DNA of 64,000 bases, taken from assembly GCA_964651705.1 (NCBI GenBank), contig CAZYWZ010000001.1, forward strand, positions 66,656 to 130,655, read 5' to 3'. The stretch is from JADLBR01 sp964651705 (GTDB lineage: Bacteria; Verrucomicrobiota; Verrucomicrobiia; JADLBR01). This document shows positions 9,183 to 16,513 of this stretch, piece by piece; position 1 is the stretch's first letter; each line of letters begins with the position of its first letter. Below the pieces are notes generated by a model. The model searched no databases. It was not told the DNA's origin and saw nothing but the letters and a program-made list of their open reading frames with translations. The position numbers were made by a program, and so were the translations under genes.

Positions 9183-9200
9183 ATTAATGTGATTAATGTG
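9183..9200 (+). promoter_or_regulatory. tandem ATTAATGTG repeats before the FAD oxidoreductase
   Basis: Two perfect 9-bp repeats (ATTAATGTG) abut each other and end exactly before the ATG at 9201. The first includes the palindrome CATTAATG. AraC proteins bind direct repeats, and the AraC/PAS gene is divergent from here, so this is a candidate operator or overlapping repressor site. The role is inferred; the repeats are seen directly. Confidence 0.45.
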
Positions 9201-10634
9201 ATGAAAACCACACGCAGAAAATTCATCCTGAAGGCCGGAGGGGGATTCGGGGCGCTTGCCGGGACGGCGCCGCTGGGCGCGGCGGCCGGGGGCGAGGGCC
9301 CTCACATCGCGGTGCCCGCGAGGCGCGTGCCGGTGCTCGCCGAGGCGGACGTCATCGTCTGCGGCGGCGGCACGGCCGGGATCGCCGCCGCGTGTTGCGC
9401 GGCGCGGCACGGGGCCAAGGTCATCCTCCTGGAGCGGTGGCCGAGCCTCGGTGGCATGGCCACCAACGCGCTCGTCAACATCTGGCACACCAGCGACCGC
9501 ACCAAGCCCGTCATCCGGGGCTTCGTCCAGGAGGCGATCGAGCGCGGCGGGCGGTTCGTGCGGCAGATGGCGCATTATCCGACGCGGCCAGAAACCCACG
9601 AGTTCGACTCGACCGGTATGCGCATGGTGTTCGACCGCATGCTCCGGGACGCCGGCGTCCGGGTCTTCTGCAACCTGACGGCCGTCGAGTCGGTGGTCGA
9701 GGATGGCCGGATGCGCGCGGTGCTGGTGGACACCAAGACCGGGCGGAAAGCCGTGTTGGGCAGGGTGTTCATCGATGCCACCGGCGATGGCGACATCGCG
9801 GCCAACGCGGGCCTGCCCTTCGATTTCGGGCGTGCCGCCGATGGCCTCGTGCAGGGCATGACCATGATGTTCCGCCTCCGCGGCCTCGATCCGGCCCGCG
9901 TCAAGGCGCACCCCGAGGACGCCCAGCACGTGTTCGAGTTGATGAAGAAGCTGCGCGACGAGGGGAAGTTCCCGCCCTTTCTCGAGGCGGCCGCGCGCTC
10001 GTACCTCGCCAGCCCCCGCGACCCGATCGTCTCCTACAACATGTGCCCCGTGGCCGGCAATCCCCTCGACGAGGAGGAGCTGACCCGGCTGTCCGCGCAG
10101 GCGCGCGAGCAGGTCTACCGGTACGCCGATCTCTGGCGCGAGATGATGCCCGGCTTCGAGAACGCCGACGTGGAGCAGATGGGCTTCGCCCTGGGGATCC
10201 GCGAGTCCCGCCGCATCCGAGGCATCAAGACCCTCGATGCCCCCATGGTCGTCAACGCCGTCAAACAGCCCGACGCCATCGGCCACGGCTTCTGGATGAT
10301 CGACATCCACGACCCGAAGGGCTCGGGCCACACGACGTGGGTGGACCAGAAGCAAGAGATGATGCCCCCCGTCGGCGAGAGCTACCATATCCCGCTCGGC
10401 ATTTGCCTGAATGACCGCCTCCCCAATCTCGCCGTCGCCGGGCGCTGCATCTCCGCGACGCACGAGGCCCTCGCCTCCGTCCGCCTGCAGTCCCATTGCA
10501 TGGTCATGGGCCAGGGCGTCGGCACGTGCGCGGCACTCGCCCTGAATGCCGGGGTGGACATGGCCAAGTTCGACGTGCGGGAGTTGCAGGCGCGGCTTCG
10601 GCAAGACGGCGCGTATCTGGAAGACGTGCCTTGA
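9201..10634 (+). CDS. Tat-exported FAD-dependent oxidoreductase
   Basis: 477 residues from the ATG at 9201; an in-frame GTG four codons earlier lies in the repeat and is less likely. The Tat signal is TTRRKFILKAGGGFGAL. The dinucleotide-binding motif is GGGTAG (residues 55-60) in ADVIVCGGGTAGIAAACCAA, followed by VILLERWPSLGGMATNALV. FIDATGDGDIAANAG and the C-terminal LPNLAVAGRCISATHEALASVR are signatures of the FAD_oxidored family (PF12831). These exported flavoproteins are common in PVC polysaccharide loci, but the oxidised substrate is not established. It is the first of three in the window. Likely controlled by the divergent AraC/PAS protein. Confidence 0.92.
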   Translation: MKTTRRKFILKAGGGFGALAGTAPLGAAAGGEGPHIAVPARRVPVLAEADVIVCGGGTAGIAAACCAARHGAKVILLERWPSLGGMATNALVNIWHTSDRTKPVIRGFVQEAIERGGRFVRQMAHYPTRPETHEFDSTGMRMVFDRMLRDAGVRVFCNLTAVESVVEDGRMRAVLVDTKTGRKAVLGRVFIDATGDGDIAANAGLPFDFGRAADGLVQGMTMMFRLRGLDPARVKAHPEDAQHVFELMKKLRDEGKFPPFLEAAARSYLASPRDPIVSYNMCPVAGNPLDEEELTRLSAQAREQVYRYADLWREMMPGFENADVEQMGFALGIRESRRIRGIKTLDAPMVVNAVKQPDAIGHGFWMIDIHDPKGSGHTTWVDQKQEMMPPVGESYHIPLGICLNDRLPNLAVAGRCISATHEALASVRLQSHCMVMGQGVGTCAALALNAGVDMAKFDVRELQARLRQDGAYLEDVP

Positions 10635-10687
10635 GGTCCGCGCCAAGCGGAACGGCGGTTCACTCCCCTTCCTGATTTCGTGAGTCT

Positions 10688-10800
10688 GGCTCGAAAATTG
10701 GGTCGCGATGTAGGCTGCGACCTTGGCGCACGCGGACGGTCGATGCGGCAGCGTGCGCCAAGGCGCAGCCTACCATTTTCCGCCCCGGTGGCGCCTGACC
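10688..10800 (+). repeat. hairpin repeat module A (copy 1)
   Basis: It begins with GGCTCGAAAATTGGG. A long inverted repeat follows: left arm 10710-10733, loop 10734-10750, right arm 10751-10773; the arms pair over 23 positions with one bulged A. After the right arm come CATTTTCC and GCCCCGGTGG. The element is close to identical to those at 49959 and 57183. The rest of the 209-base gap after the FAD oxidoreductase shows nothing else. Confidence 0.85.
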
Positions 10801-10826
10801 CTTGCGCCTTGACGGCCCGTCTAAGT

Positions 10827-10845
10827 ATGATAGATTGCCTATCAT
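10827..10845 (+). promoter_or_regulatory. palindromic operator of the Phd/PIN module
   Basis: A perfect inverted repeat, ATGATAG and CTATCAT separated by 5 bases, overlaps the antitoxin start codon at 10844. Upstream, TTGACG (10809-10814) and TAGATT (10831-10836) with a 16-base spacer form a plausible promoter, which would give an almost leaderless mRNA. Phd-type antitoxins repress their own promoters by binding short palindromes, so autoregulation is expected. Confidence 0.6.
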
Positions 10846-11089
10846 GAGAACCGCCACCGTCGCCGACTTGCGGAACAACTTTGCCTCCGTCTCGAAATGG
10901 ATTCATGAGGGAAAGACGGTCACGATCACGAAACATGGCACCCCCTTCGCGACGCTCGCCCCGGCCCGGCGGAAGAAGGCGCCGCCCCCGCCGGTGGACC
11001 GGCTCGCACGACTCCGTCGGACGTTTCCGAACGGCCCCGTTAAAGGGGACGTTCAGGACGTGATCGATTACGACCGGGGGAACACGTGA
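10844..11089 (+). CDS. Phd/YefM-type antitoxin
   Basis: 81 residues, starting MRTATVADLRNNFASVSKWIHEGKTV. The N-terminal 50 residues have the Phd/YefM pattern: a strand, VADLRNNFASV, then TVTITKHGTPFATLAP. The proline-rich and acidic C-terminus (PPPPVDRLARL through VQDVIDYDRG) is the expected toxin-binding tail. The stop TGA overlaps the toxin start as GTGA, coupling translation. An open frame extending 14 codons upstream is rejected because it would run through the operator. Confidence 0.88.
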   Translation: MRTATVADLRNNFASVSKWIHEGKTVTITKHGTPFATLAPARRKKAPPPPVDRLARLRRTFPNGPVKGDVQDVIDYDRGNT

Positions 11090-11538
11090 CGGCATATGTT
11101 GACACCGGCCTGCTTGTAAAAAGCTACGTCATGGAATCGGATTCTCCGGAGGCAATCGCCATCATCGAAGCGGCGGGGGATCCCTTGCTTTTTTCACACG
11201 TCCACGCCGTGGAAATCCCGAATGCGATCCACTTGAAGCGATTCCGGAAGGAGATTACCCCGGCGCAAGAATCGGCGGCGATCCGGGCTTTTCGGGCCGA
11301 TGTCGACGCGGGCCGGCTGGCCCGGCCCGCTTATGATCTCGCGGCAGTTTTTGTCCGGGCGGAAGGGCTTTCCGGCAAGCATTCAGGGGCGATAGGAAGC
11401 CGCAGCCTTGATGTTCTGCACGTGGCGTCGGCCCTCGAAGCCCGTTGCACCGAGTTCATTTCCTTTGATGGACGGCAACGGAAAATCGCGGCCATGGCCG
11501 GACTGCACGTCATCCCGTCGAAACTGGCAAAGAAATAG
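11086..11538 (+). CDS. PIN-domain ribonuclease toxin (VapC-like)
   Basis: 150 residues from a GTG overlapping the antitoxin stop. PIN acidic residues are visible: D5 in YVDTGLLVKSY, Glu in HAVEIPNAIHLKRF, Asp in SLDVLHVASALEA and Asp in FISFDGRQRKIA. Such toxins cut RNA (often tRNA or rRNA) in the cytoplasm with divalent metal and are neutralised by the partner. The pairing with a Phd-type rather than AbrB-type antitoxin is common. All four expected active-site positions are present, so it looks intact. Confidence 0.9.
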   Translation: MTAYVDTGLLVKSYVMESDSPEAIAIIEAAGDPLLFSHVHAVEIPNAIHLKRFRKEITPAQESAAIRAFRADVDAGRLARPAYDLAAVFVRAEGLSGKHSGAIGSRSLDVLHVASALEARCTEFISFDGRQRKIAAMAGLHVIPSKLAKK

Positions 11539-11604
11539 GCAGGCCCATGGGATTCGCTAACTCGCGTGCACGGCAGACGGTGAAGCCAATCGCATAACGG
11601 GCCC

Positions 11605-14106
11605 ATGAAACCGGCATGCATCCGGACGATTGTCTGCATTTGGCTGGGAGCGTTGTTTCTTACGCATGGCCTTGGCGCGGGCGACCCGGCGGACATGCTC
11701 AATGCACCGGGCGAATCTGAAGTTTTTCGCTCCGTGGCCGCGTACTCTCTCGCGGCCATCGGGGTGCCAGACGCGATCGACGCGCTCGACAAGCTCGAAG
11801 GCCGCGACTTTGTGGACCGATCGCATCCGCCGGAGCAGCCCGAGCGCCGCGCGTGGCGGTTCATCTCGAACGGACAGGGTGGGATCCGGATCGGAATCAG
11901 CGAAACGGGCCGGCTCGTGGAACTGTGGTACGAGAGGTATCAGCGCAATTTCGCTTCGGCCGATGCGCCGGCCCTGTGGTCGCTACGGCTCGTTTCGGGC
12001 GCGACAACCAATGACCTCGATGCCTCCAAGGCGGAAAATTTTGAATGCTGCCCCCTCGATAACGATCCGCGCGGACTTCGCTTGGCCTGGAGCGGTTTTG
12101 ATGCGGCCGGCGCCCCCGGCGTGAGCGTGGAGATAATCGTCCGGCTGGATCCCGACGAACCCGTGGGCCGATGGGAACTGTCCGTATTGAAGCCGCGCAC
12201 TAGCGCGATAGAGGAGGTTCGGTTCCCTAGGCTGTCCGGGATCCCGACGCAGGAGGATGAGGTGCTCGCCGTGCCCGCATGGATGGGGCAGATGCTGCCG
12301 GATCCACGTGCGGCGCTGGCCGGGTCAAAGGGCCATGGGGCGCGTTATTCGTGGGAGTATCCCGGCACTCTCTCCCTCCAGTGCCTCGCCTTTTATCGGC
12401 AGAAAGGAGCGGGCCTCTATCTGGCCTGTGACGATTCGTCCGCATTTCGGAAGAGCTTCGCCGTCCGCGGCGACGGGAAGGGAGGAATCGAATTCGAGAT
12501 CGCGCATCTTCCGGAGAACGGCGCGCGCGGTGTCGGGCGCTACACACCGGGGTATGGGGTTATTATCGGGACGTTCTTTGGTGACTGGATCACGGCCGCC
12601 GAGCGCTACCGCGGGTGGGCGAGGGACCAGCCGTGGGCCAAGCAGAGCCGACTTTCCCGGGGCCTGGTGCCCGATTGGGCTCGCGACACCGCGCTATGGG
12701 TCTGGAATCGAGGGCGCTCCCCCGACGCCTTGGGGCCAGCCGTGGCCCTTCAGCGCGAACTGGGCCTGCCGGTGAGCGTGCTGTGGCACTGGTGGCATGG
12801 CTGTTCCTACGACGCGGGATTCCCGGAGTATTTGCCCCCGCGCGAGGGCGCCGATGCGTTCCGCGAGGCGCTGGCCTGCGCGCACGAGGACCGCGTCCGC
12901 GCGCTCGTCTACATGAATCAGCGGCTCTGGGGCCTCACCACGAAAAGCTGGCGGGAGGAAGGGGCGGAACGATTCGCGGTCAGGGGATCGAACGGCGCGT
13001 ACAAGGAGGAAATCTACAACACCTTCACCAAGCAACCCTGCGTCTCGATGTGCATGGGCACCGCCTTCTGGCGTCACAAGTACGCGGGCCTCGCGGAGCG
13101 CGCCATCAAGGAATTGGGCGTCGATGGCATCTACATGGATCAGGCGTGCAGCAGCCTCGCGTGCTTCGATCCCGCACACGGTCACCCGCAGGGTGGCGGC
13201 GCCTATTGGATGGGAGGATTTCGCCAGCTCGCGGGCGATATCCGGGACCGGTGCGCGGGCACGCGGCCCGTGGCGCTCGCCGGCGAGGGCTGTGGCGAGC
13301 CATGGTTGCCCCATCTCGACCTGATGCTCAGCCTCGAGGTCAGCCGAGAGCGGTATATGACGCCGACGGTCGGCTGGGAAACGATCCCCTTCTTCCAGGC
13401 CGTATATCATCCGAACGCGGTCCAGTTCGGGAATTACTCCTCGCTCACGATGCCGCCCTACGACGACCTCTGGCCCCAGGAGTTCGCGCCGAAGGAACCA
13501 CTGAAACTCCTCGACCAAAAATACTCGAAGCAGTTCTGCCTCGAGCAAGCTCGGGCGTTCGCCTGGGGACAGCAACCCACCATCGCGAACTTCCAACCCT
13601 CCCATTTGCGGGACCGGCCCGAGGAGATCGCCTACGTGATGCGGTTGGCGCGGATCCGCCAGCGAGGGCTGAAGTACCTGCTGCATGGCGAATTTTTGCG
13701 CCCGCCGGAGCTAGAAGTGCCCGAGATCGCCGCCGACATGTCGCGGCTTTCGATCTATGCGGGACAGCGAGGTGGGTTGACCGAGTTCCGCAAGCACATT
13801 CCTTCGGTCGCCGCGGGCGCTTGGCGGGCGCAGGACGGCGACGTGGCCATCGCGCTGGCGAACATCGCGGATGAACCGCTGCACCTCGATCTAAACCTCC
13901 ATGCGGCGGAACACAGCGTCTGGCGCATCGACCAGGCCGGCCGATATCGTGATCTCTATCGCATGAAAACAGCCCCACAAGCGCAGAGCGTCTGGCGCAT
14001 CGATGAGTCCGGGCGCACGCCGTTGGGTCGGTGCGTGCAAGGCCAGCCTTTGAAGGTGGATCTTGCCCCCCGGGGCGCTTGCCTGATCGAACTGACCCGC
14101 GAGTGA
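11605..14106 (+). CDS. secreted glycoside hydrolase-like protein (DUF6259-like)
   Basis: 833 residues with signal peptide MKPACIRTIVCIWLGALFLTHGLGA. The first 330 residues look like a beta-sandwich substrate domain. From about residue 345 a TIM-barrel region runs: DTALWVWNRG, LPVSVLWHWWHGCSYD, VRALVYMNQRLWGL, AIKELGVDGIYMDQACSS and PVALAGEGCGEPW. The last two carry the Asp and Glu expected of a retaining glycosidase. A C-terminal beta domain (VAIALANIADEPLHLDLNL) follows. It most resembles DUF6259 proteins of PVC bacteria and, more distantly, GH101-type barrels; specificity is unknown. It is preceded by the toxin-antitoxin pair and is transcribed alone. Confidence 0.7.
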   Translation: MKPACIRTIVCIWLGALFLTHGLGAGDPADMLNAPGESEVFRSVAAYSLAAIGVPDAIDALDKLEGRDFVDRSHPPEQPERRAWRFISNGQGGIRIGISETGRLVELWYERYQRNFASADAPALWSLRLVSGATTNDLDASKAENFECCPLDNDPRGLRLAWSGFDAAGAPGVSVEIIVRLDPDEPVGRWELSVLKPRTSAIEEVRFPRLSGIPTQEDEVLAVPAWMGQMLPDPRAALAGSKGHGARYSWEYPGTLSLQCLAFYRQKGAGLYLACDDSSAFRKSFAVRGDGKGGIEFEIAHLPENGARGVGRYTPGYGVIIGTFFGDWITAAERYRGWARDQPWAKQSRLSRGLVPDWARDTALWVWNRGRSPDALGPAVALQRELGLPVSVLWHWWHGCSYDAGFPEYLPPREGADAFREALACAHEDRVRALVYMNQRLWGLTTKSWREEGAERFAVRGSNGAYKEEIYNTFTKQPCVSMCMGTAFWRHKYAGLAERAIKELGVDGIYMDQACSSLACFDPAHGHPQGGGAYWMGGFRQLAGDIRDRCAGTRPVALAGEGCGEPWLPHLDLMLSLEVSRERYMTPTVGWETIPFFQAVYHPNAVQFGNYSSLTMPPYDDLWPQEFAPKEPLKLLDQKYSKQFCLEQARAFAWGQQPTIANFQPSHLRDRPEEIAYVMRLARIRQRGLKYLLHGEFLRPPELEVPEIAADMSRLSIYAGQRGGLTEFRKHIPSVAAGAWRAQDGDVAIALANIADEPLHLDLNLHAAEHSVWRIDQAGRYRDLYRMKTAPQAQSVWRIDESGRTPLGRCVQGQPLKVDLAPRGACLIELTRE

Positions 14107-14135
14107 CGGGGACGGCTACGGGATGCGCCAACGGG

Positions 14136-14155
14136 GGCAGACAAGAATGTCTGCC
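14136..14155. repeat. short perfect hairpin (GGCAGACA arms)
   Basis: Arms GGCAGACA and TGTCTGCC enclose the loop AGAA, 30 bases after the glycosidase-like gene. There is no T-run, so it is more likely a dispersed palindrome or an mRNA-end stabiliser than a rho-independent terminator. Confidence 0.6.
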
Positions 14156-14198
14156 TCACGCGGGTGGAGTCCTTGGTCGCGCCGCCGGCCGCGAATCG

Positions 14199-14390
14199 CT
14201 ATTCCTTTTTCTTGGGAACGAGCTCTGGGCCGCGTTCTCCTCCAAACGTCTCGCGCAGGCGGCGATCCGAAGAGCACTCTTTGCGGCGGATGGACCGGGG
14301 CACGACTTTCCACGACTGTGCGCGGCGCAACGCCCTGGCGGCCTGCCATTCTTCCCAGGTCCAGCGGACCTTAAGCTTCTCCGAGCTCAC
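14199..14390 (-). CDS. small basic protein, partner of the nucleotidyltransferase
   Basis: 63 residues from a GTG at 14390 with GGAGGAGG about 7 bases upstream. It overlaps the end of the nucleotidyltransferase gene by 20 bases. The protein (VSSEKLKVRWTWEEWQAARA, ending GPELVPKKKE) is rich in Arg, Lys and Trp and has no recognised domain. Tight overlap and strong ribosome site suggest real translation. It may be a partner in a nucleotidyltransferase toxin-antitoxin-like pair; that is inference only. Confidence 0.5.
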   Translation of the reverse strand: MSSEKLKVRWTWEEWQAARALRRAQSWKVVPRSIRRKECSSDRRLRETFGGERGPELVPKKKE

Positions 14391-14970
14391 GCCGCACCTC
14401 CTCCGCCATGCGTTCCACCTCATTGCCGACGCCGTAGTCCCGCAGCGCGGCCAGGCGCCTAATCTCATCCCAATCCACCGGCACGGCGCCGCCCACGCAC
14501 ACCGCCATCATCTTGCGCGCGCACGCCTCGGCCTCTGGGTTCTTGGCCGGGTAATTGGCCACAAGCACTCGCTCGACGAGGGCCATCTCCGGCTGGATCA
14601 GTTTCACTCGCCCAATCGGCGTCTCCTGCTCGCGGAATGGCGTTCGCGCCTCCGACTCAACTTCCCCGAGCAAGTCGACGAAAAGCCCGGCGACCTTCCA
14701 ACTCCGCGGGCCGCCCGTGCCGCCGATCCGGCCCATCAAGTCCTGGGCCGCGCGCAGTCCTATCTCCCTCGGCCCGACGCGGCACAGGTCGATATCACCA
14801 GACATGTACGTGCCCTCGGTGTAGAATTCCACCGCGGATCCGCCGACGACGACCAGTTCGGCGCCCGCCTCCCGAAAGAGGCCGCTGACCAGCGCGGCCA
14901 GCAGTAACGCCTTCTCCACGGGATCACCCGTCGCATGCACGAGCTGCAGCTTCTGTTCGACATCAGTCAT
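14371..14970 (-). CDS. DUF6036-like nucleotidyltransferase
   Basis: 199 residues. The N-terminal part has LVVVGGSAVEFYTEGTYMSGDIDLCRV, a minimal nucleotidyltransferase core: GGSA turn followed by the paired acidic DID that binds metal. The helical remainder includes PEMALVERVLVANYPAKNPEAEACARKM. Family members include antitoxin/toxin nucleotidyltransferases acting on tRNA or proteins, but target is unknown. It overlaps the small basic protein downstream, which fits a two-gene unit. The promoter side faces the 435-base spacer before the RAYT. Confidence 0.7.
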   Translation of the reverse strand: MTDVEQKLQLVHATGDPVEKALLLAALVSGLFREAGAELVVVGGSAVEFYTEGTYMSGDIDLCRVGPREIGLRAAQDLMGRIGGTGGPRSWKVAGLFVDLLGEVESEARTPFREQETPIGRVKLIQPEMALVERVLVANYPAKNPEAEACARKMMAVCVGGAVPVDWDEIRRLAALRDYGVGNEVERMAEEVRRELGEA

Positions 14971-15073
14971 GCCGTGCTAATACTACCGCGAAAGTTGTGG
15001 CCTGGAAAGCACTGGGCGGCGCTCATGGGCGCGGCGTTCGGTCAATTGAACCGCTCGGCGAACGGAGGACCGC

Positions 15074-15188
15074 GGAACGCTAATCTGCGCTGATCGACGC
15101 TGATCTGAACCAAGATACCGGGCGCATCGGACCAGAAGAAGCCGGGGCAAAGAGACCATTAGCGGAGATTAGCGAGGATTAGCGTTCC
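15074..15188. repeat. inverted repeat built from GCTAATC units
   Basis: Left arm 15074-15104 begins GGAACGCTAATCTGCGC; right arm 15158-15188 ends GGATTAGCGTTCC. Each arm has three roughly 10-base units related to GCTAATC or GCTGATC. The arms pair imperfectly across a 53-base centre. Nothing coding is seen between 14971 and 15405 apart from this and the RAYT left end. Confidence 0.65.
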
Positions 15189-15320
15189 CAAAGAAGAATG
15201 CGAAGGATGAGAACGAACGATCAGATCCTTTCCCCGGCCGTCCGCACGACCGGACTCGAGGAGACAGAATCACGCCCTGGAGTGAGAACTCCTTCGCCGT
15301 AGCTCCAGAGGGTCACTCAC

Positions 15321-15359
15321 CGTTGGGAAATAGGGTCAGCGTTGGGAAATAGGGTCAGC
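15321..15359. repeat. two 19-bp tandem copies at the RAYT left end
   Basis: The unit CGTTGGGAAATAGGGTCAG occurs at 15321-15339 and again at 15340-15358. The second copy runs straight into the REP terminus (GGGTCAGCCCTTGACA). The first part of the unit is local flank; the last seven bases belong to the REP end. Confidence 0.85.
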
Positions 15360-16363
15360 CCTTGACACTTGACATTTCGGCGATGGTCGCCGAGGGTTGG
15401 TGACGATGCCGCGTGGACTTCGGGTGGAGTTTGAGGGGGCGGTCTATCACGTGATGGCGCGTGGCAACGAGCGGCGGGAGGTCTTCAGGGATGGGGGTGA
15501 CCGGCGGCGTTTCCTGGAGACGCTTGGGGAGGCGGCGGAGCGGTTTGGGGTTCGGGTGCTGGCGTACTGTCTGATGCCGAACCATTATCATCTGGTGGTG
15601 GAGACGCCGCGGGCAAACCTGAGCCAGGCGATGGGCTGGTTGCAGACGACGTACACGGTGCGGTTCAACCGGCGGCATCGGCGGGTGGGGCATCTGTTTC
15701 AGGGACGGTTCAAGGCGCAGTTGGTGGACGCGGGGGAGTACGGGCGATGGCTGGTGCGGTACGTGCATTACAACCCCGTTCGGCCGCGGGACCGGCGGGC
15801 GCCGATCCCGGTGGAACGGAGGGAGGCATTGGAGCGGTACGAATGGAGCAGCCACCGGGATTACGCCGGACTGCGGAAGCCCGCGGCGTGGTTGGGCCTG
15901 GAGTGGCTGCGGTTCTGGGGTCGGAGCCGGGGAGAGGCGCGGCGCCGGTACCGGGAGGAGATGGCCGCGGGGTTCGGCAGGCCGGTGGAGAGTCCATGGG
16001 AGGATCTGCGGGGGAGCTTGGTCCTGGGAACGGAGGGGCTGTGGCAGAAGGCCAGGGAGCTGATCGGGCGCAAGGCGGCGCAGGAAGAGTTGCGCTGGTC
16101 GGAACGGCAGGGCGCGAGGGAGTCGCGCGAGCGGGTGAGGGCGATGGTGGCCGACGAAGGAGACGTGAGGCTCCGAATCTGGGCGCGGGTACGGCTGGGG
16201 GGCGAGCGAGGGCGCGATGTGGCCAAGGAATACGGGTATCGGGACGGGAGCGGGGTGACTCAGGTGGTGAAAAGGCTCGAGGCGGCGGCGGAATCCAACG
16301 GGCGCCTGCGGCGGCAAATGGATGCGTGGAGAAGGAGCTTGTCAAATGTCAAGGGCTGACCCC
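15352..16363 (+). mobile_element. REP-bounded RAYT element
   Basis: A left terminus at 15352-15374 (GGGTCAGCCCTTGACA start) and its inverse at 16341-16363 (ending AAGGGCTGACCCC) bracket one gene, the RAYT. The two ends match over about 22 bases with one difference. Related termini without the gene occur at 23260-23351 and 41073-41163. This suggests the transposase acts, or acted, on this family. Confidence 0.75.
15406..16359 (+). CDS. REP-associated tyrosine transposase (Y1_Tnp family)
   Basis: 317 residues from the ATG at 15406 with GAGGG 9 bases upstream; TTG and GTG starts just upstream are possible. The single-strand DNA endonuclease core is clear: VEFEGAVYHVMARGNERREVF, the HUH-type motif H60-Y61-H62 in MPNHYHLVVETP, and the candidate catalytic Tyr in RYVHYNPVRP. 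RAYTs nick and join palindromic REP DNA. A C-terminal extension of about 190 residues ends in a helix-turn-helix-like VAKEYGYRDGSGVTQVVKRL. The last codons (SNVKG) and the stop lie inside the right REP terminus. Confidence 0.92.
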   Translation: MPRGLRVEFEGAVYHVMARGNERREVFRDGGDRRRFLETLGEAAERFGVRVLAYCLMPNHYHLVVETPRANLSQAMGWLQTTYTVRFNRRHRRVGHLFQGRFKAQLVDAGEYGRWLVRYVHYNPVRPRDRRAPIPVERREALERYEWSSHRDYAGLRKPAAWLGLEWLRFWGRSRGEARRRYREEMAAGFGRPVESPWEDLRGSLVLGTEGLWQKARELIGRKAAQEELRWSERQGARESRERVRAMVADEGDVRLRIWARVRLGGERGRDVAKEYGYRDGSGVTQVVKRLEAAAESNGRLRRQMDAWRRSLSNVKG

Positions 16364-16389
16364 AATTTTCGTCGCCCCAATTTTCGTCG
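16360..16389. repeat. two 15-bp tandem copies at the RAYT right end
   Basis: The unit CCCCAATTTTCGTCG is repeated at 16360-16374 and 16375-16389, directly after the REP sequence GGCTGACCCC. It mirrors the tandem duplication at the left end, but with unrelated flanking sequence. Confidence 0.85.
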
Positions 16390-16474
16390 GATTGGCGCAA
16401 TTTCGCACTGAGCTGCCGCATTTTGCCGGTTGGCCGCGGGGCCGCGGCGCGTGATTCTTGCCGAGGAGGAATCC

Positions 16475-16513
16475 ATGAGCAAGAGAGCGGGAATGAAGAG
16501 GCTGGCGCGATGA
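16475..16513 (+). CDS. 12-residue leader ORF
   Basis: An ATG at 16475 follows a strong GAGGAGG site by 6 bases and encodes MSKRAGMKRLAR. Its TGA (16511-16513) overlaps the ATG of the next gene (16510) as ATGA. The main gene has no ribosome site of its own, so translational coupling from this leader is likely. Confidence 0.55.
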   Translation: MSKRAGMKRLAR

